A stretch of 30,236 nt of DNA from Thermaurantimonas sp046295455 (GCA_046295455.1 JBKBNI010000014.1:1-30236); one strand, 5' to 3'; positions 16,880 through 25,805 are shown, counted from the first letter of the stretch. The notes: generated by a model not told the origin, from the letters alone. Numbers and translations are program-made.

Positions 16880-17530
16880 TTACTTTTTCTTCTTTAATGA
16901 TTCGAATAATTCAAGCCATGCAAATGGATTGGATAGCTGTAAGAGCATGGCCTGACCGCCGTTGGCGAGTCCGTTGTAGCGATTGTAGTTGTATATGGAT
17001 TGCTCTTGCTGCCTCATGACATGGCGAGCCGCTTCCGAGGCATCATACCCCATGGCACGGGCGCGGTCTTTGAGTGATTCGAGAGCGAGATTTCGCTGAG
17101 CTATATCGAGCTCAGTCGTCTGAGGTCTCATGGCGAGCAGCTCTGTGTACAGTCTGTCGCGCGATGGCCACGGATACAGCGTCACCTCCTGTAGCATGGT
17201 AGTATCCCGTACCAAGGAGACCGTCATGAGAAAACCTTTTTCGTCCTTTAGATCAGGTGATACATAAAATTTTTCTCTTTTAAATCCGATGCAGCTGAAT
17301 ATGATCGTGTCGCCGGGCATGGCAGCGATTGAGAAGAATCCATCATTTCCGCTGATGGTACCCTGACCTCTGGACCGAATTAAAACGTGCGCATTGGGAA
17401 TGAATTGTGGAATATCATCGTCCGTAATGACGACTCCCGATATCTGAATAGCCTTGGTGCCTTTCTGGGCATATATGCTTCCTCCAAGAATCAGAAAGAC
17501 AGCTGCCAGGTAAAGTCTAAATGCATTCAA
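16880..17530 (-). CDS. Carboxypeptidase-regulatory-like domain protein
   Basis: The product has 216 residues. The signal peptide is residues 1-21 (cleavage IYA|Q). A beta-sandwich of the CarboxypepD_reg type spans about 27-115: IQISGVVITDDD, IPNAHVLIRSRGQGTISGND, GFFSIAAMPGDTIIFSCIGF. The C-terminal 100 residues are predicted helical and charged, including MRQQEQSIYNYNRYNGL and a Lys-rich end. Its first gene position, 8 nt before a TonB receptor, and its shared regulatory domain suggest a periplasmic or outer-membrane-facing accessory of that receptor, but no direct evidence exists. The family often appears as small exported proteins of unknown role. Confidence 0.82.
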   Translation of the reverse strand: MNAFRLYLAAVFLILGGSIYAQKGTKAIQISGVVITDDDIPQFIPNAHVLIRSRGQGTISGNDGFFSIAAMPGDTIIFSCIGFKREKFYVSPDLKDEKGFLMTVSLVRDTTMLQEVTLYPWPSRDRLYTELLAMRPQTTELDIAQRNLALESLKDRARAMGYDASEAARHVMRQQEQSIYNYNRYNGLANGGQAMLLQLSNPFAWLELFESLKKKK

Positions 17531-17560
17531 AATAATTTTACTTAAATAATTAACCGTGAG

Positions 17561-17569
17561 ACAAAAATA
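17561..17569 (-). promoter_or_regulatory. -7 box of the regulatory-domain/TonB-receptor operon
   Basis: The minus strand reads TATTTTTGT, an exact TAnnTTTG match, about 30 nt before the start codon at 17530. A TTTG at 17589-17586 lies 16 nt further upstream and could be the -33 element; it is part of the direct repeat described separately. Confidence 0.65.
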
Positions 17570-17581
17570 ATGCCTCTCCAG

Positions 17582-17611
17582 GAGTCAAATTCGTATAATG
17601 TGAGTCAAATT
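17582..17611 (-). repeat. Exact 10-bp direct repeat AATTTGACTC, 20-bp period
   Basis: On the minus strand AATTTGACTC occurs at 17611-17602 and again at 17591-17582, exactly two helical turns apart. The downstream copy contains the TTTG that could act as the -33 box for the promoter at 17569-17561. This arrangement fits paired sites for a regulator, or a duplicated -33 element. Confidence 0.6.
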
Positions 17612-17635
17612 GCGACCAGTGTTGTCTTTGGATGT

Positions 17636-18649
17636 TCAGATCCATCTAATCAATGCGGAAGCCCACGTAAATCCGCTGCCAAATGCTGCCAGGCAAATCA
17701 GATTATCGGTTTTGATACGTCCTTCCTGCCAGGCTTCACTCATCGCTATGGGGATGGATGCTGCTGTCGTATTGCCATAGCGCATGATGTTGTTGTACAC
17801 CTGTGCGTCGCTCAGACCCATCTTCTGCTGAATGTATTGGCTGATGCGAAGATTTGCCTGGTGTGGTATGAGCAGGTCGATGTCCTCCGGTCTGTATCCA
17901 TTGGCGTGTAAAGCCTCTTCAATGACTTCTGCAAAGCGCACCACTGCGTGTTTAAACACAAAATTCCCGTTCATGTACGGATAGTAAGACGCATCGTCCG
18001 GATTGTTTTCTCTCAGAATGTCAGACACCCAATGACTTGTATTCGGATTGATGACTGCGAGTTCTTTGGCATATTTTCCCTCTGAATGCAGATGGGTGGA
18101 GAGTATTCCTCCCTCTTCATCCTCCTCGGCCCTGGACACCACCACAGCACCGGCTCCGTCGCCGAAAATGACACTTACGTTGCGCCCGCGGTCAGTAAAA
18201 TCAAGTCCTCCACTATGCAATTCGGAACCGATGACCAAAACATTACGGTACATTCCCGTTTTGATGTACTGATCAGCCACACTGAGGGCATATACAAAGC
18301 CGCTACATTGATTTCGGACGTCCAGAGCCCCGATCTCCCGGATTCCGAGTTGATCCTGGACCATTACTCCTGGCCCCGGAAAGTAGTAGTCCGGGCTAAG
18401 GGTCGCAAAAATGATAAAATCCAGATCCCGGGCAGAGAGGCCGGCATTTTCCAATGCCATAAGTGCTGCTTTGGTCCCCATCGTCGAAGGGGTATCTCCA
18501 TCGCCTTTTTGGACATAACGGCGTTCTTTGATACCGGTTCGCTCCACAATCCACTCATCGCTGGTATTCATCCATTTTGCAAGATCATGGTTGGTGACAA
18601 CGTGTTTGGGGAGGTAGTGCCCTAAGCCTGAAATTTTTGAACGGTACAT
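17636..18649 (-). CDS. fabH: 3-oxoacyl-[ACP] synthase III (KAS III)
   Basis: The product has 337 residues from ATG 18649. An upstream in-frame ATG (18703) would add 18 residues that have no place in the family and would run over the promoter. The start MYRSKISGLGHYLP is typical. The catalytic triad is intact: Cys115 in VRNQCSGF, His263 in IPHQANLRI and Asn293 in GNTTAASIP. TSDEWIVERTGIKERR and the glycine-rich FGDGAGAVVV also match. The enzyme condenses acyl-CoA with malonyl-ACP to start fatty-acid synthesis. It follows rodA by 63 nt but has its own promoter, so it can be expressed separately from the elongasome genes. Confidence 0.96.
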   Translation of the reverse strand: MYRSKISGLGHYLPKHVVTNHDLAKWMNTSDEWIVERTGIKERRYVQKGDGDTPSTMGTKAALMALENAGLSARDLDFIIFATLSPDYYFPGPGVMVQDQLGIREIGALDVRNQCSGFVYALSVADQYIKTGMYRNVLVIGSELHSGGLDFTDRGRNVSVIFGDGAGAVVVSRAEEDEEGGILSTHLHSEGKYAKELAVINPNTSHWVSDILRENNPDDASYYPYMNGNFVFKHAVVRFAEVIEEALHANGYRPEDIDLLIPHQANLRISQYIQQKMGLSDAQVYNNIMRYGNTTAASIPIAMSEAWQEGRIKTDNLICLAAFGSGFTWASALIRWI

Positions 18650-18665
18650 GTTACAGAATTTACCA

Positions 18666-18674
18666 ACGCAAGGT
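18666..18674 (-). promoter_or_regulatory. Candidate -7 box of fabH
   Basis: The minus strand reads TACCTTGCG (TAnnTTG type, one T short of the consensus), 17 nt before the fabH ATG at 18649. Its location supports the shorter fabH start. Confidence 0.5.
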
Positions 18675-18712
18675 AAAAAATTTGTAATGAAACCATTAAA
18701 CAATTTGAGGGC

Positions 18713-19969
18713 TCACAAAATTTCTGTTCGGTACATATCCAGTCTGAGCACGAGGAATATCATCATCGAAAATGCCAACATAGACGACCCCCCTGAACTC
18801 ACAAACGGAAGCGGAATTCCGATTACGGGAAAGAGTCCTATAGTCATGGCAATATTGACAGTGAAGTGAAACAGCAAGATACTGGCCACTGAATAGGTAA
18901 AAATTCGGGCAAAATGAAGTTTCTGCCGCTCAGCCAGCAGTATCAATCTGTAGATAAAAAGCAGAAACAGAGTGATGAACACCAATGAACCGAAGAAACC
19001 CCACTCCTCGCCTATCGTACAAAAGATAAAATCGGTCTGTTGCTCCGGCACAAAGTCGTATTTTGTCTGAGTGCCCTGCAGAAATCCCTTGCCAAACAGT
19101 CCACCGGAACCGATAGCAATCATGCTCTGATGGGTATTGTAGCCTATGCCTTTGGGGTCATGCGCTTTGCCAAGCATTATGTTTATGCGGTTTCTGTGTC
19201 TGTCTTCCAAAAGATTGTAAAATGCATAATCCACCGATTGGATAAATAAAACAAGGATGGCCGTAACGGCCAGTGTGCTTACCCAGATTTTCCTGCTTCT
19301 ACGCCACAATATAGCGGTGAACACTCCAAATCCCGCCAAGACCATAGACAGTATATCCGGATCGATCACAAGGGCAAGGATGAAGAACACCGCTAAAGCG
19401 AGAGAAATCAGCACAAAATAAATAGAGAGCCCTTCGCGGTAAAAAACCAGAAGAAAGGAACTAAACACAACTGTACTTCCTAAGTCAGGTTGAGGTAAAA
19501 TCAGCAGGGCAGGGATCGCCACCACCAGTGTCGAAAGAAGTATTTTCCGGGTAAAATTTTTTTTTGTAGCTGATCCCAATACCGCTGCTACCATCAGAGA
19601 TGTCGATAGTTTGGCGAATTCGCCCGGTTGTAAACTGAACGCACCGATCTGAAACCATGATCGGGCGCCCGAAATTTTTGCACCAAAAAAAAGTACTGCC
19701 ACAAGTAATATCAAGGTAAGAATATACAGCGGAAATGATAGCGGCTCAATCAGCCTGCCATCAATACTCAGTATGAAAAGACCGATCACGGTAGCAGCAA
19801 GGATAAAAATCATCTGCTTATTGTAGTTGAGGGAAAGGTTGGTCAGCGAAAAGGTTTCAGGATTGTAAACTGCTGCCAACACACTGATAAATCCTATGAA
19901 AACCAATACATAATACAGCAGCAAGACCGATAGATCTATACCTTCAAATATGGATCGTCTCTTTCTCAT
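18713..19969 (-). CDS. rodA: Rod-shape SEDS peptidoglycan glycosyltransferase RodA
   Basis: The product has 418 residues with about ten membrane segments. SEDS signatures are intact: GARSWFQIGAFSLQPGEFAK, PQPDLGS, YNTHQSMIAIGSGGLFGKG, the proposed catalytic Asp313 in PEQQTDFIF, EEWGFFGS, and the C-terminal GIPLPFVSSGGSS. RodA polymerises lipid II during lateral wall growth, paired with the class B PBP2 encoded immediately upstream (4-nt overlap). It is slightly longer than E. coli RodA (370 residues); the extra length lies in the middle loops, where a charged RRSRKIW stretch separates membrane segments, a layout I believe is common in Bacteroidota. Confidence 0.96.
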   Translation of the reverse strand: MRKRRSIFEGIDLSVLLLYYVLVFIGFISVLAAVYNPETFSLTNLSLNYNKQMIFILAATVIGLFILSIDGRLIEPLSFPLYILTLILLVAVLFFGAKISGARSWFQIGAFSLQPGEFAKLSTSLMVAAVLGSATKKNFTRKILLSTLVVAIPALLILPQPDLGSTVVFSSFLLVFYREGLSIYFVLISLALAVFFILALVIDPDILSMVLAGFGVFTAILWRRSRKIWVSTLAVTAILVLFIQSVDYAFYNLLEDRHRNRINIMLGKAHDPKGIGYNTHQSMIAIGSGGLFGKGFLQGTQTKYDFVPEQQTDFIFCTIGEEWGFFGSLVFITLFLLFIYRLILLAERQKLHFARIFTYSVASILLFHFTVNIAMTIGLFPVIGIPLPFVSSGGSSMLAFSMMIFLVLRLDMYRTEIL

Positions 19970-21822
19970 GGATTTTGGTAGGTTAGCAGACGGCTACCGA
20001 AGATTTTTACCAACTGTTTATCGTATTCTTCCTTCAGAGAGCCTTCCATCATGCGCTTTTCGAGTTCCTTGCGCTCAACCTTTCCAGTGAGGTATTTTTC
20101 AATGATGAGCGAGGCAATAGGAGCGGCCCACCTGGATCCCCAATAACCATTTTCGACGAAGATGGCAATGGCAATTTTGGGATCTTCCTTAGGGCCGAAG
20201 GCCATAAAAATGGAATGGTCCTGGCCATGAGGATTCTGTGCTGTGCCTGTTTTTCCGCACAGCTCTATTCCCTGGATCCGCGATGCCCGCGCAGTGCCCT
20301 GCTCAAATACCTGAAACATACCCTCAATCACCGGGGCAAAATGGATACTATCTATTGTAGTTTTCTTTGGTTGGGTATAATGGGGATTTGTGATAGGCTT
20401 ACCATCAATTTTTTTTACCAGATGCGGAGTATGATAGTACCCTCTATTGGCAATCGCGGCCGCCACATTGGCCAGCTGTACAGGTGTCACAAGCATCTCT
20501 CCCTGGCCAATTCCGAGTGAAATGGTATTGAGTGTTTTCCATCGATTGGTTTTAAAACTTCGGTTGAAGTAGGTAGAATCCGGTACCAAACCTTTTCTGC
20601 CGGTGGGTAGGTCATTGTCGAAATACACGCCCAATCCAAAACTTTTCATATGACGGCTCCATATCTCTACACCTGTAGGCGCATCGGGGTATTTATCGAT
20701 AATTCTTTTGTAAGTATTGCAAAAATAGTTGTTGCACGATTTGTAAATCCCTGATAACAATGGTAATGGGTAATTTGTCCCGCATTTGCAGCGTACAAAA
20801 AGACTGCCTGCTCTGAACCCGCCTCCGCAAGTAAATGTCGTGGAGGGCTGTATGGCACCCTCTTGTAGGGCTACCAGTGCCTGGAGAATTTTGAACGGGG
20901 AACCCGGGGGATATTCCGCCAGCAATGCTCTGTCATACAGGGGTTTATTGATAGAGTCGTTGTACAATAGCCGGTAGTTGATATTACGATCCCTGCCTAC
21001 AAGCAGGTTGGGGTCATACGTAGGACTGGTCACCAGCATCAGAATCTCACCTGTCGACGGCTCTATGGCTACGATGCTGCCTCTTTTGTTTCGCATCAGT
21101 TCCTCCCCGTACATTTGTAGCTCTATGTCAATAGTAGCGACCAGATCGCTGCCAGGGACCGCAAGAGAATCAAACTGACCGTCTTTGTAAGGCCCTTTTT
21201 CGCGGCCGCGCACATCCACGAGCATCCGCCGTACACCGTGCTTTCCCCTAAGATAGGATTCATAGGATTTTTCGATTCCGGCTACACCAATGAAGTCTCC
21301 CCTGCTGTATTCCGAATTGCGTTCCAGGATTTTTTCATCGACTTCGCCGATGTAGCCCAGCACATTGGCGGCCGCTGGATAGGGATATGTGCGCAGCGTT
21401 CTACGCTGAAAAAAGAAGCCCGGAAAGAGAAAGAGTTTCTCCTGAAGATATGCATAGTCTTTGGCCTGAATAAACCGGATAAACTCGGATGGTTTGTAGC
21501 GGCTGTAGCTTCGGGCTGATTCAATTTGTTTTAAAAAAAAGTCTTTTGAAATGGCAAACAATCGACAAAACTCAGCGGTATCGAGTTCTTTCACCTGCAT
21601 GGGTATGACCATCAGATCGTACGCCACCTGATTAGCTACAATTACCCGACCTTTTCGATCCATAATTTCCCCTCGCGGGGCATACACTTTCAGTGTGCGG
21701 ATGACATTGTTGTCGGCCGATAGTTTCCAGCTGTTGTCAATCACTTGAATGTAAAACAGTCTGAGGGCAAATGCCAGCCAGATACCAATCAGAAATATAA
21801 TAAAGAGCGTAATGCGTTTCAT
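19966..21822 (-). CDS. mrdA: Penicillin-binding protein 2 (elongasome transpeptidase)
   Basis: The product has 618 residues. A single N-terminal membrane anchor (about 4-22) is followed by the pedestal domain (APRGEIMDRKGRVIVANQ at 48-65) and the transpeptidase domain. Catalytic motifs: SPFK with Ser308 and Lys311, SCN at 362-364, and KTG at 524-526 in CGKTGTAQN. Cysteines 332, 345, 347, 363 and 368 cluster around the active-site region; E. coli PBP2 has a zinc site nearby whose cysteine follows the same serine of the SxN motif. The enzyme crosslinks peptidoglycan made by RodA in the Rod complex. It overlaps mreD and rodA by 4 nt each (ATGA), so the three are translationally coupled. Confidence 0.96.
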   Translation of the reverse strand: MKRITLFIIFLIGIWLAFALRLFYIQVIDNSWKLSADNNVIRTLKVYAPRGEIMDRKGRVIVANQVAYDLMVIPMQVKELDTAEFCRLFAISKDFFLKQIESARSYSRYKPSEFIRFIQAKDYAYLQEKLFLFPGFFFQRRTLRTYPYPAAANVLGYIGEVDEKILERNSEYSRGDFIGVAGIEKSYESYLRGKHGVRRMLVDVRGREKGPYKDGQFDSLAVPGSDLVATIDIELQMYGEELMRNKRGSIVAIEPSTGEILMLVTSPTYDPNLLVGRDRNINYRLLYNDSINKPLYDRALLAEYPPGSPFKILQALVALQEGAIQPSTTFTCGGGFRAGSLFVRCKCGTNYPLPLLSGIYKSCNNYFCNTYKRIIDKYPDAPTGVEIWSRHMKSFGLGVYFDNDLPTGRKGLVPDSTYFNRSFKTNRWKTLNTISLGIGQGEMLVTPVQLANVAAAIANRGYYHTPHLVKKIDGKPITNPHYTQPKKTTIDSIHFAPVIEGMFQVFEQGTARASRIQGIELCGKTGTAQNPHGQDHSIFMAFGPKEDPKIAIAIFVENGYWGSRWAAPIASLIIEKYLTGKVERKELEKRMMEGSLKEEYDKQLVKIFGSRLLTYQNP

Positions 21823-22340
21823 CGGAACTTCTTGGATTTGGCATTATCGGATAAAATCACATCCGATAAAAAAACAAGACTTATACTTACCAAAGATGAA
21901 TAGAAAACTTTGCTCAATATGGTGAAAAAATTTCGAAAACCAAAATTGTCAAGCACATACAACCAAAGAAAAAACGAAAAATATACTGTGGACAGGTAAA
22001 TTAAATACCTGTTAATCTCCACTGATCCAGACCGAATACTCTTAAAATCGCTGAGCACTGACATGCCTAGGACATTCTGAACCGGCAAAAAGGACACCAT
22101 ACTAAGTGCAGAGGCGTACAGGCCGCCGGTACTGTTCCAAACGTCGATGACCAGCCCGACCAGAAAGGAAAAGATTAAATGAATATATCGGTTAAACATG
22201 AGTTTACACATGGCCAATACTCCCGGCAGAAGATGAGGATTGATATAGCCTGAAAGTTTTATGTGGTCCAACACTGTGACTTGCAGAACCACTGAAAAAA
22301 TCACAAGGGCAATCCAGCCAATGGCATCATTTGTTTTCAT
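21819..22340 (-). CDS. mreD: Rod-shape-determining protein MreD
   Basis: The product has 173 residues with about five to six hydrophobic segments and few charged residues. The family is poorly conserved, but length, topology, the LIFSFLVGLVIDVWNSTGGL segment (compare the conserved GLxxDxxxxxxxG pattern) and the position between mreC and mrdA identify it. MreD is an inner-membrane subunit of the elongasome. It overlaps mreC by 14 nt and mrdA by 4 nt. Confidence 0.88.
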   Translation of the reverse strand: MKTNDAIGWIALVIFSVVLQVTVLDHIKLSGYINPHLLPGVLAMCKLMFNRYIHLIFSFLVGLVIDVWNSTGGLYASALSMVSFLPVQNVLGMSVLSDFKSIRSGSVEINRYLIYLSTVYFSFFLWLYVLDNFGFRNFFTILSKVFYSSLVSISLVFLSDVILSDNAKSKKFR

Positions 22341-23160
22341 TGATGAGTAATTTCAGGTTTTCTATGGCCTTTTTTTCCAGGAAATCTATGATGTACACCT
22401 GATGAATACTGCTGAAATCCGTAAAAAGCTCAACCTGAGCCTCAATAAAATCCCCCGGCTCACGTGTGCGGTAGCTTTTTATGATGCCTACTGGTATGCC
22501 TTCCGGAAATATCAGACTCCGAACGTCGGTCACGACGGTATCGCCATTGCGAATCCGAGTTTGCCGGGGTAGGTCGGTGAGCTGGGCATAGCGGTAGTTG
22601 TTTCCGTTCCAGGTCAATGAGCCAAAATTGAAGCTGCCAGCCGGACGGCAACTGATTGAAAACTTACTGTGCAAAACCGTCAATGCAGTGGAATAATACG
22701 TATCCACATCTTTTGTAATACCGGCTACTCCCTGAGGCGTAATCACTGCCATACCGGGCTTGACTCCATGTATGGATCCTCGATTGATGATCATAAAATT
22801 GTTTCGAAAAGAAAATGTGCTGTACACCACCTTAGCCTCCTGAAATGTGTACATCTGCCTGCGTAAAGAATCATTGATCATTCCTCTGTTGATTTCGGTG
22901 TGCGTCACGTTGTCTGTAAGCACCTGTCTCAATAACGCATTTTCGGTTTGAAGGACTTTGTTTTGGTGACGCAGGCTAAGATATTCTTTCAGATCATTGT
23001 TTTTCTCGTGAATGCTACCTATCAGATATGCACTTGCCGAAAACCATATGTATTGCTGAAAATAGTTGTGACGGATAACGCGTGCAATCGCCACTCCCTG
23101 CAAAATCAAAAAAAGCAACACGAACGAATTTTTTTCGAAGAATACCCAAATCTTATTCAT
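22327..23160 (-). CDS. mreC: Rod-shape-determining protein MreC
   Basis: The product has 277 residues: a membrane anchor at about 12-30, a coiled coil at about 55-82 (LKEYLSLRHQNKVLQTENAL) and the periplasmic two-beta-barrel domain at about 108-265. MreC markers include NFMIINRGSIHGVKPGMAVI, PQGVAGITKDV, and RNGDTVVTD followed by FPEGIPVGII. MreC bridges MreB filaments to PBP2 and activates it. The gene follows mreB after 54 nt and overlaps mreD. Confidence 0.95.
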   Translation of the reverse strand: MNKIWVFFEKNSFVLLFLILQGVAIARVIRHNYFQQYIWFSASAYLIGSIHEKNNDLKEYLSLRHQNKVLQTENALLRQVLTDNVTHTEINRGMINDSLRRQMYTFQEAKVVYSTFSFRNNFMIINRGSIHGVKPGMAVITPQGVAGITKDVDTYYSTALTVLHSKFSISCRPAGSFNFGSLTWNGNNYRYAQLTDLPRQTRIRNGDTVVTDVRSLIFPEGIPVGIIKSYRTREPGDFIEAQVELFTDFSSIHQVYIIDFLEKKAIENLKLLINENK

Positions 23161-23214
23161 GCGTCTTGCAAGAGTTGAAAGCTATAGATACACTAGGAGG
23201 GGCTGAGGGATCTT

Positions 23215-24240
23215 TTATCTGGAAAGAAAGTTGAATTTGTTTAGATTCTTAAGAGCGATTCCAGTGCCTCTTACGACTGCTCTGAGAGGGTCCTCGGCGA
23301 TGTACACCGGCAAATCTGTTTTCATGGAGATCCTCTTGTCCAGGCCTCTGAGCATACTACCGCCACCTGCCATGTAAATACCACTGTTGTAGATATCTGC
23401 CGCCAGCTCCGGAGGGGTCATCGATAAGGCCTCCATGATGGCGTCTTCTACCCTGATGATGGATTTATCGAGAGCTCTGGCGATTTCTTTGTAATTGACG
23501 ACTACTTGCTTGGGCTTGCCGGTAAGGAGATCGCGTCCTTGCACAGCCATATCGTCAGGCGGATTATCGAGCTCGTCAAGTGCTGCTCCCACCTGAATTT
23601 TAATCTCCTCAGCGGTGCGCTCTCCTACATACAGATTGTGTTTGGTGCGCATGTAGTACCCTATGTCGTTTGTAAAAATATCTCCAGCCACTTTGATCGA
23701 TTTATCGCAGACGATTCCACCCAGAGCGACTACAGCTATTTCAGTGGTTCCTCCCCCAATGTCTATGATCATATTTCCCTTAGGCTCTTGTACATCGACT
23801 CCTATTCCTATGGCAGCAGCCATTGGCTCTTGTATCAGATAAACTTCCTTAGCACCGGCATGTTCGGCACTGTCGCGTACAGCCCTTTTTTCCACCTCTG
23901 TGATTCCCGATGGAATGCAGATTACCATGCGAAGCGAAGGCGTGAAAAACTTATTTTTCAACCCGGGAATGCTTTTGATCATTTCGCGGATCATGTGTTC
24001 CGAGGCTTCAAAATCAGCGATCACCCCGTCTTTTAGGGGTCTGATTGTCTTAATATTTTCGTGGGTCTTGCCGTGCATCATTCTCGCCTGATGGCCTACG
24101 GCTATGATTTTGTTGGTATTGCGATCGATGGCTACGATGGAGGGTGCATCTACCACTACTTTGTCTTTGTGAATGATAAGGGTATTGGCCGTGCCGAGGT
24201 CAATGGCAATTTCCTCTGTTAAAAAATCAAATAATCCCAT
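23215..24240 (-). CDS. mreB: Actin-like rod-shape protein MreB
   Basis: The product has 341 residues, full length. Actin-fold nucleotide motifs are intact: phosphate-1 DLGTANT (14-20), the catalytic Glu138 in IQEPMAAAIG, phosphate-2 DIGGGTTE (160-167), and the adenosine loop AGGGSMLRG (291-299). The short N-terminal MGLFDFL segment replaces the amphipathic membrane-binding helix. MreB filaments organise lateral wall synthesis. The gene is 27 nt downstream of purH and probably shares its transcript. Confidence 0.97.
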   Translation of the reverse strand: MGLFDFLTEEIAIDLGTANTLIIHKDKVVVDAPSIVAIDRNTNKIIAVGHQARMMHGKTHENIKTIRPLKDGVIADFEASEHMIREMIKSIPGLKNKFFTPSLRMVICIPSGITEVEKRAVRDSAEHAGAKEVYLIQEPMAAAIGIGVDVQEPKGNMIIDIGGGTTEIAVVALGGIVCDKSIKVAGDIFTNDIGYYMRTKHNLYVGERTAEEIKIQVGAALDELDNPPDDMAVQGRDLLTGKPKQVVVNYKEIARALDKSIIRVEDAIMEALSMTPPELAADIYNSGIYMAGGGSMLRGLDKRISMKTDLPVYIAEDPLRAVVRGTGIALKNLNKFNFLSR

Positions 24241-24267
24241 TGTATCAAAAAATCTTTATCTGTTTTG

Positions 24268-25773
24268 TCAGTGTTTGAAATGTCTGTAGCCGGTAAATAC
24301 CATGGCCATATTGTGGCTGTTGCAGTAATCGATGCTAAGCTGATCTTTTACGGAACCTCCGGGCTGCAGCACAGCCTCTATTCCCGCTTTGTGCGCTATC
24401 TCCACGCAATCGGGAAACGGAAAAAATGCATCGCTTGCCATCACTGCCCCTCTGAGATCCAAGCCAAAAGATTCGGCCTTCTGGATAGCCTGTCGCAGAG
24501 CATCCACCCGGGAGGTCTGACCGGTACCGGATGCAAGGAGCATTTTGTCCCTGGCCAATACGATGGTATTGCTTCGCGTATGCTTGCTGATTTTAGATGC
24601 GAATATCAGATCCTCTGTTTCCGACCAGGTTGGTATTCTGTTAGTAACCATCCTGAAATCGCTTTCTGAATCCGTGTGATTGTCGCGCTCCTGCACCAAA
24701 AATCCATTCAGTGAGGTCCGCTTAGTGATTCTAGGGGGAGTAAAAGGCTTGTATTTCAAAAGAATCCGATTCTTCTTTGCACGTAGAATCCGAAGAGCTT
24801 CTTCATCAAATCCCCTGGCAAGCAAAACTTCAAAGAATATTTCGGAAATGGCTTCAGCTGTGCGAGCGTCTATAATGTCATTTATGGCAATGACTCCCCC
24901 AAAGGCAGATACCGGATCTGCCATCAGCGCACGCGACCATGCCTCATACGGCGTTGCATGGGTAGCCAATCCACAGGCATTGTTGTGCTTTACGATCACA
25001 CAGGTCGTCTGTTCAAATTCGTTCAGATACGACAAGGCCGCATCTAGATCAAGAAGATTGTTATAGCTGAGTTCCTTTCCGCTGATCTGCTCTATGATTT
25101 CATCAAGATTACCTTCAAACCAGCCTTTCTGATGTGGATTTTCGCCGTATCGGAGTTGTCTTACAGCAGATGAAGGCAGCGGAAGTCCATTAAACCAATT
25201 CATGATAGCGGTATCGTAATGACTGGTCACCTTGAATGCTTCGGCAGCAAGGTTTTTCCGATATTCAATATCGGTGCTACCCTCGTGCATCGTGTAGTGA
25301 GTTATAAAATCTTGATACTGGTGTCGGGACGACACAATGGCTACATCCGTAAAATTTTTGGCAGCAGCACGTACCAGGCTTATTCCTCCGATATCAATTT
25401 TTTCAATGATTTCTTGCTCTGAACTGCCGGATTTTACAGTCTCTTCAAAAGGATACAGATCCACAACCACAAGGTCAAATGTAATCATTCCGTGCTGTGA
25501 TATCTGCATCAAATCCTCCGGATGGGCATCACGGCGCAAGATTCCTCCAAATACAGCAGGATGGAGCGTTTTGACGCGACCTCCCAGAATTTCAGGAAAT
25601 TCGGTAAGGTGCTCGATAGAGACTACGGGTATATTAAGGCTCTGTATAAAACGGAGGGTACCTCCGGTCGAATACATTTCTACACCATTGTTGCTTAGCT
25701 CTTGTACCAGCTCTTCTAATCCATCCTTGTAATATACTGAAATGAGTGCAGTTTTGATTTTTTTTACAGACAC
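24268..25773 (-). CDS. purH: Bifunctional AICAR formyltransferase/IMP cyclohydrolase
   Basis: The product has 501 residues from a GTG at 25773, preceded by a good promoter. The N-terminal cyclohydrolase domain has KTLHPAVFGG (68-77), DLVVVDLYPFE and EKIDIGGISLVRAAAKN. The C-terminal transformylase domain has RYGENPHQ (208-215), the catalytic Lys262-His263 in VKHNNACG, and DPVSAFGGVIA. It performs the last two steps of IMP synthesis. Its place directly before mreB recurs, as far as I know, in other Bacteroidota and links purine supply to the wall-elongation genes only by cotranscription. Confidence 0.97.
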   Translation of the reverse strand: MSVKKIKTALISVYYKDGLEELVQELSNNGVEMYSTGGTLRFIQSLNIPVVSIEHLTEFPEILGGRVKTLHPAVFGGILRRDAHPEDLMQISQHGMITFDLVVVDLYPFEETVKSGSSEQEIIEKIDIGGISLVRAAAKNFTDVAIVSSRHQYQDFITHYTMHEGSTDIEYRKNLAAEAFKVTSHYDTAIMNWFNGLPLPSSAVRQLRYGENPHQKGWFEGNLDEIIEQISGKELSYNNLLDLDAALSYLNEFEQTTCVIVKHNNACGLATHATPYEAWSRALMADPVSAFGGVIAINDIIDARTAEAISEIFFEVLLARGFDEEALRILRAKKNRILLKYKPFTPPRITKRTSLNGFLVQERDNHTDSESDFRMVTNRIPTWSETEDLIFASKISKHTRSNTIVLARDKMLLASGTGQTSRVDALRQAIQKAESFGLDLRGAVMASDAFFPFPDCVEIAHKAGIEAVLQPGGSVKDQLSIDYCNSHNMAMVFTGYRHFKH

Positions 25774-25796
25774 TGACCGGCGTAATTAAAATTCGT

Positions 25797-25805
25797 GCAA
25801 AATTA
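25797..25805 (-). promoter_or_regulatory. -7 promoter box of the purH-mreBCD-mrdA-rodA operon
   Basis: The minus strand reads TAATTTTGC, an exact TAnnTTTG match, with a predicted start near 25790 and a 17-nt leader to the GTG of purH. No clear -33 TTG is visible. It is the only strong promoter seen before rodA, so it may drive the whole six-gene run. Confidence 0.65.

Noticed and set aside
18650..18703. Eighteen-residue N-terminal extension of FabH
   Set aside because: It covers the probable promoter and has no counterpart in KAS III enzymes.
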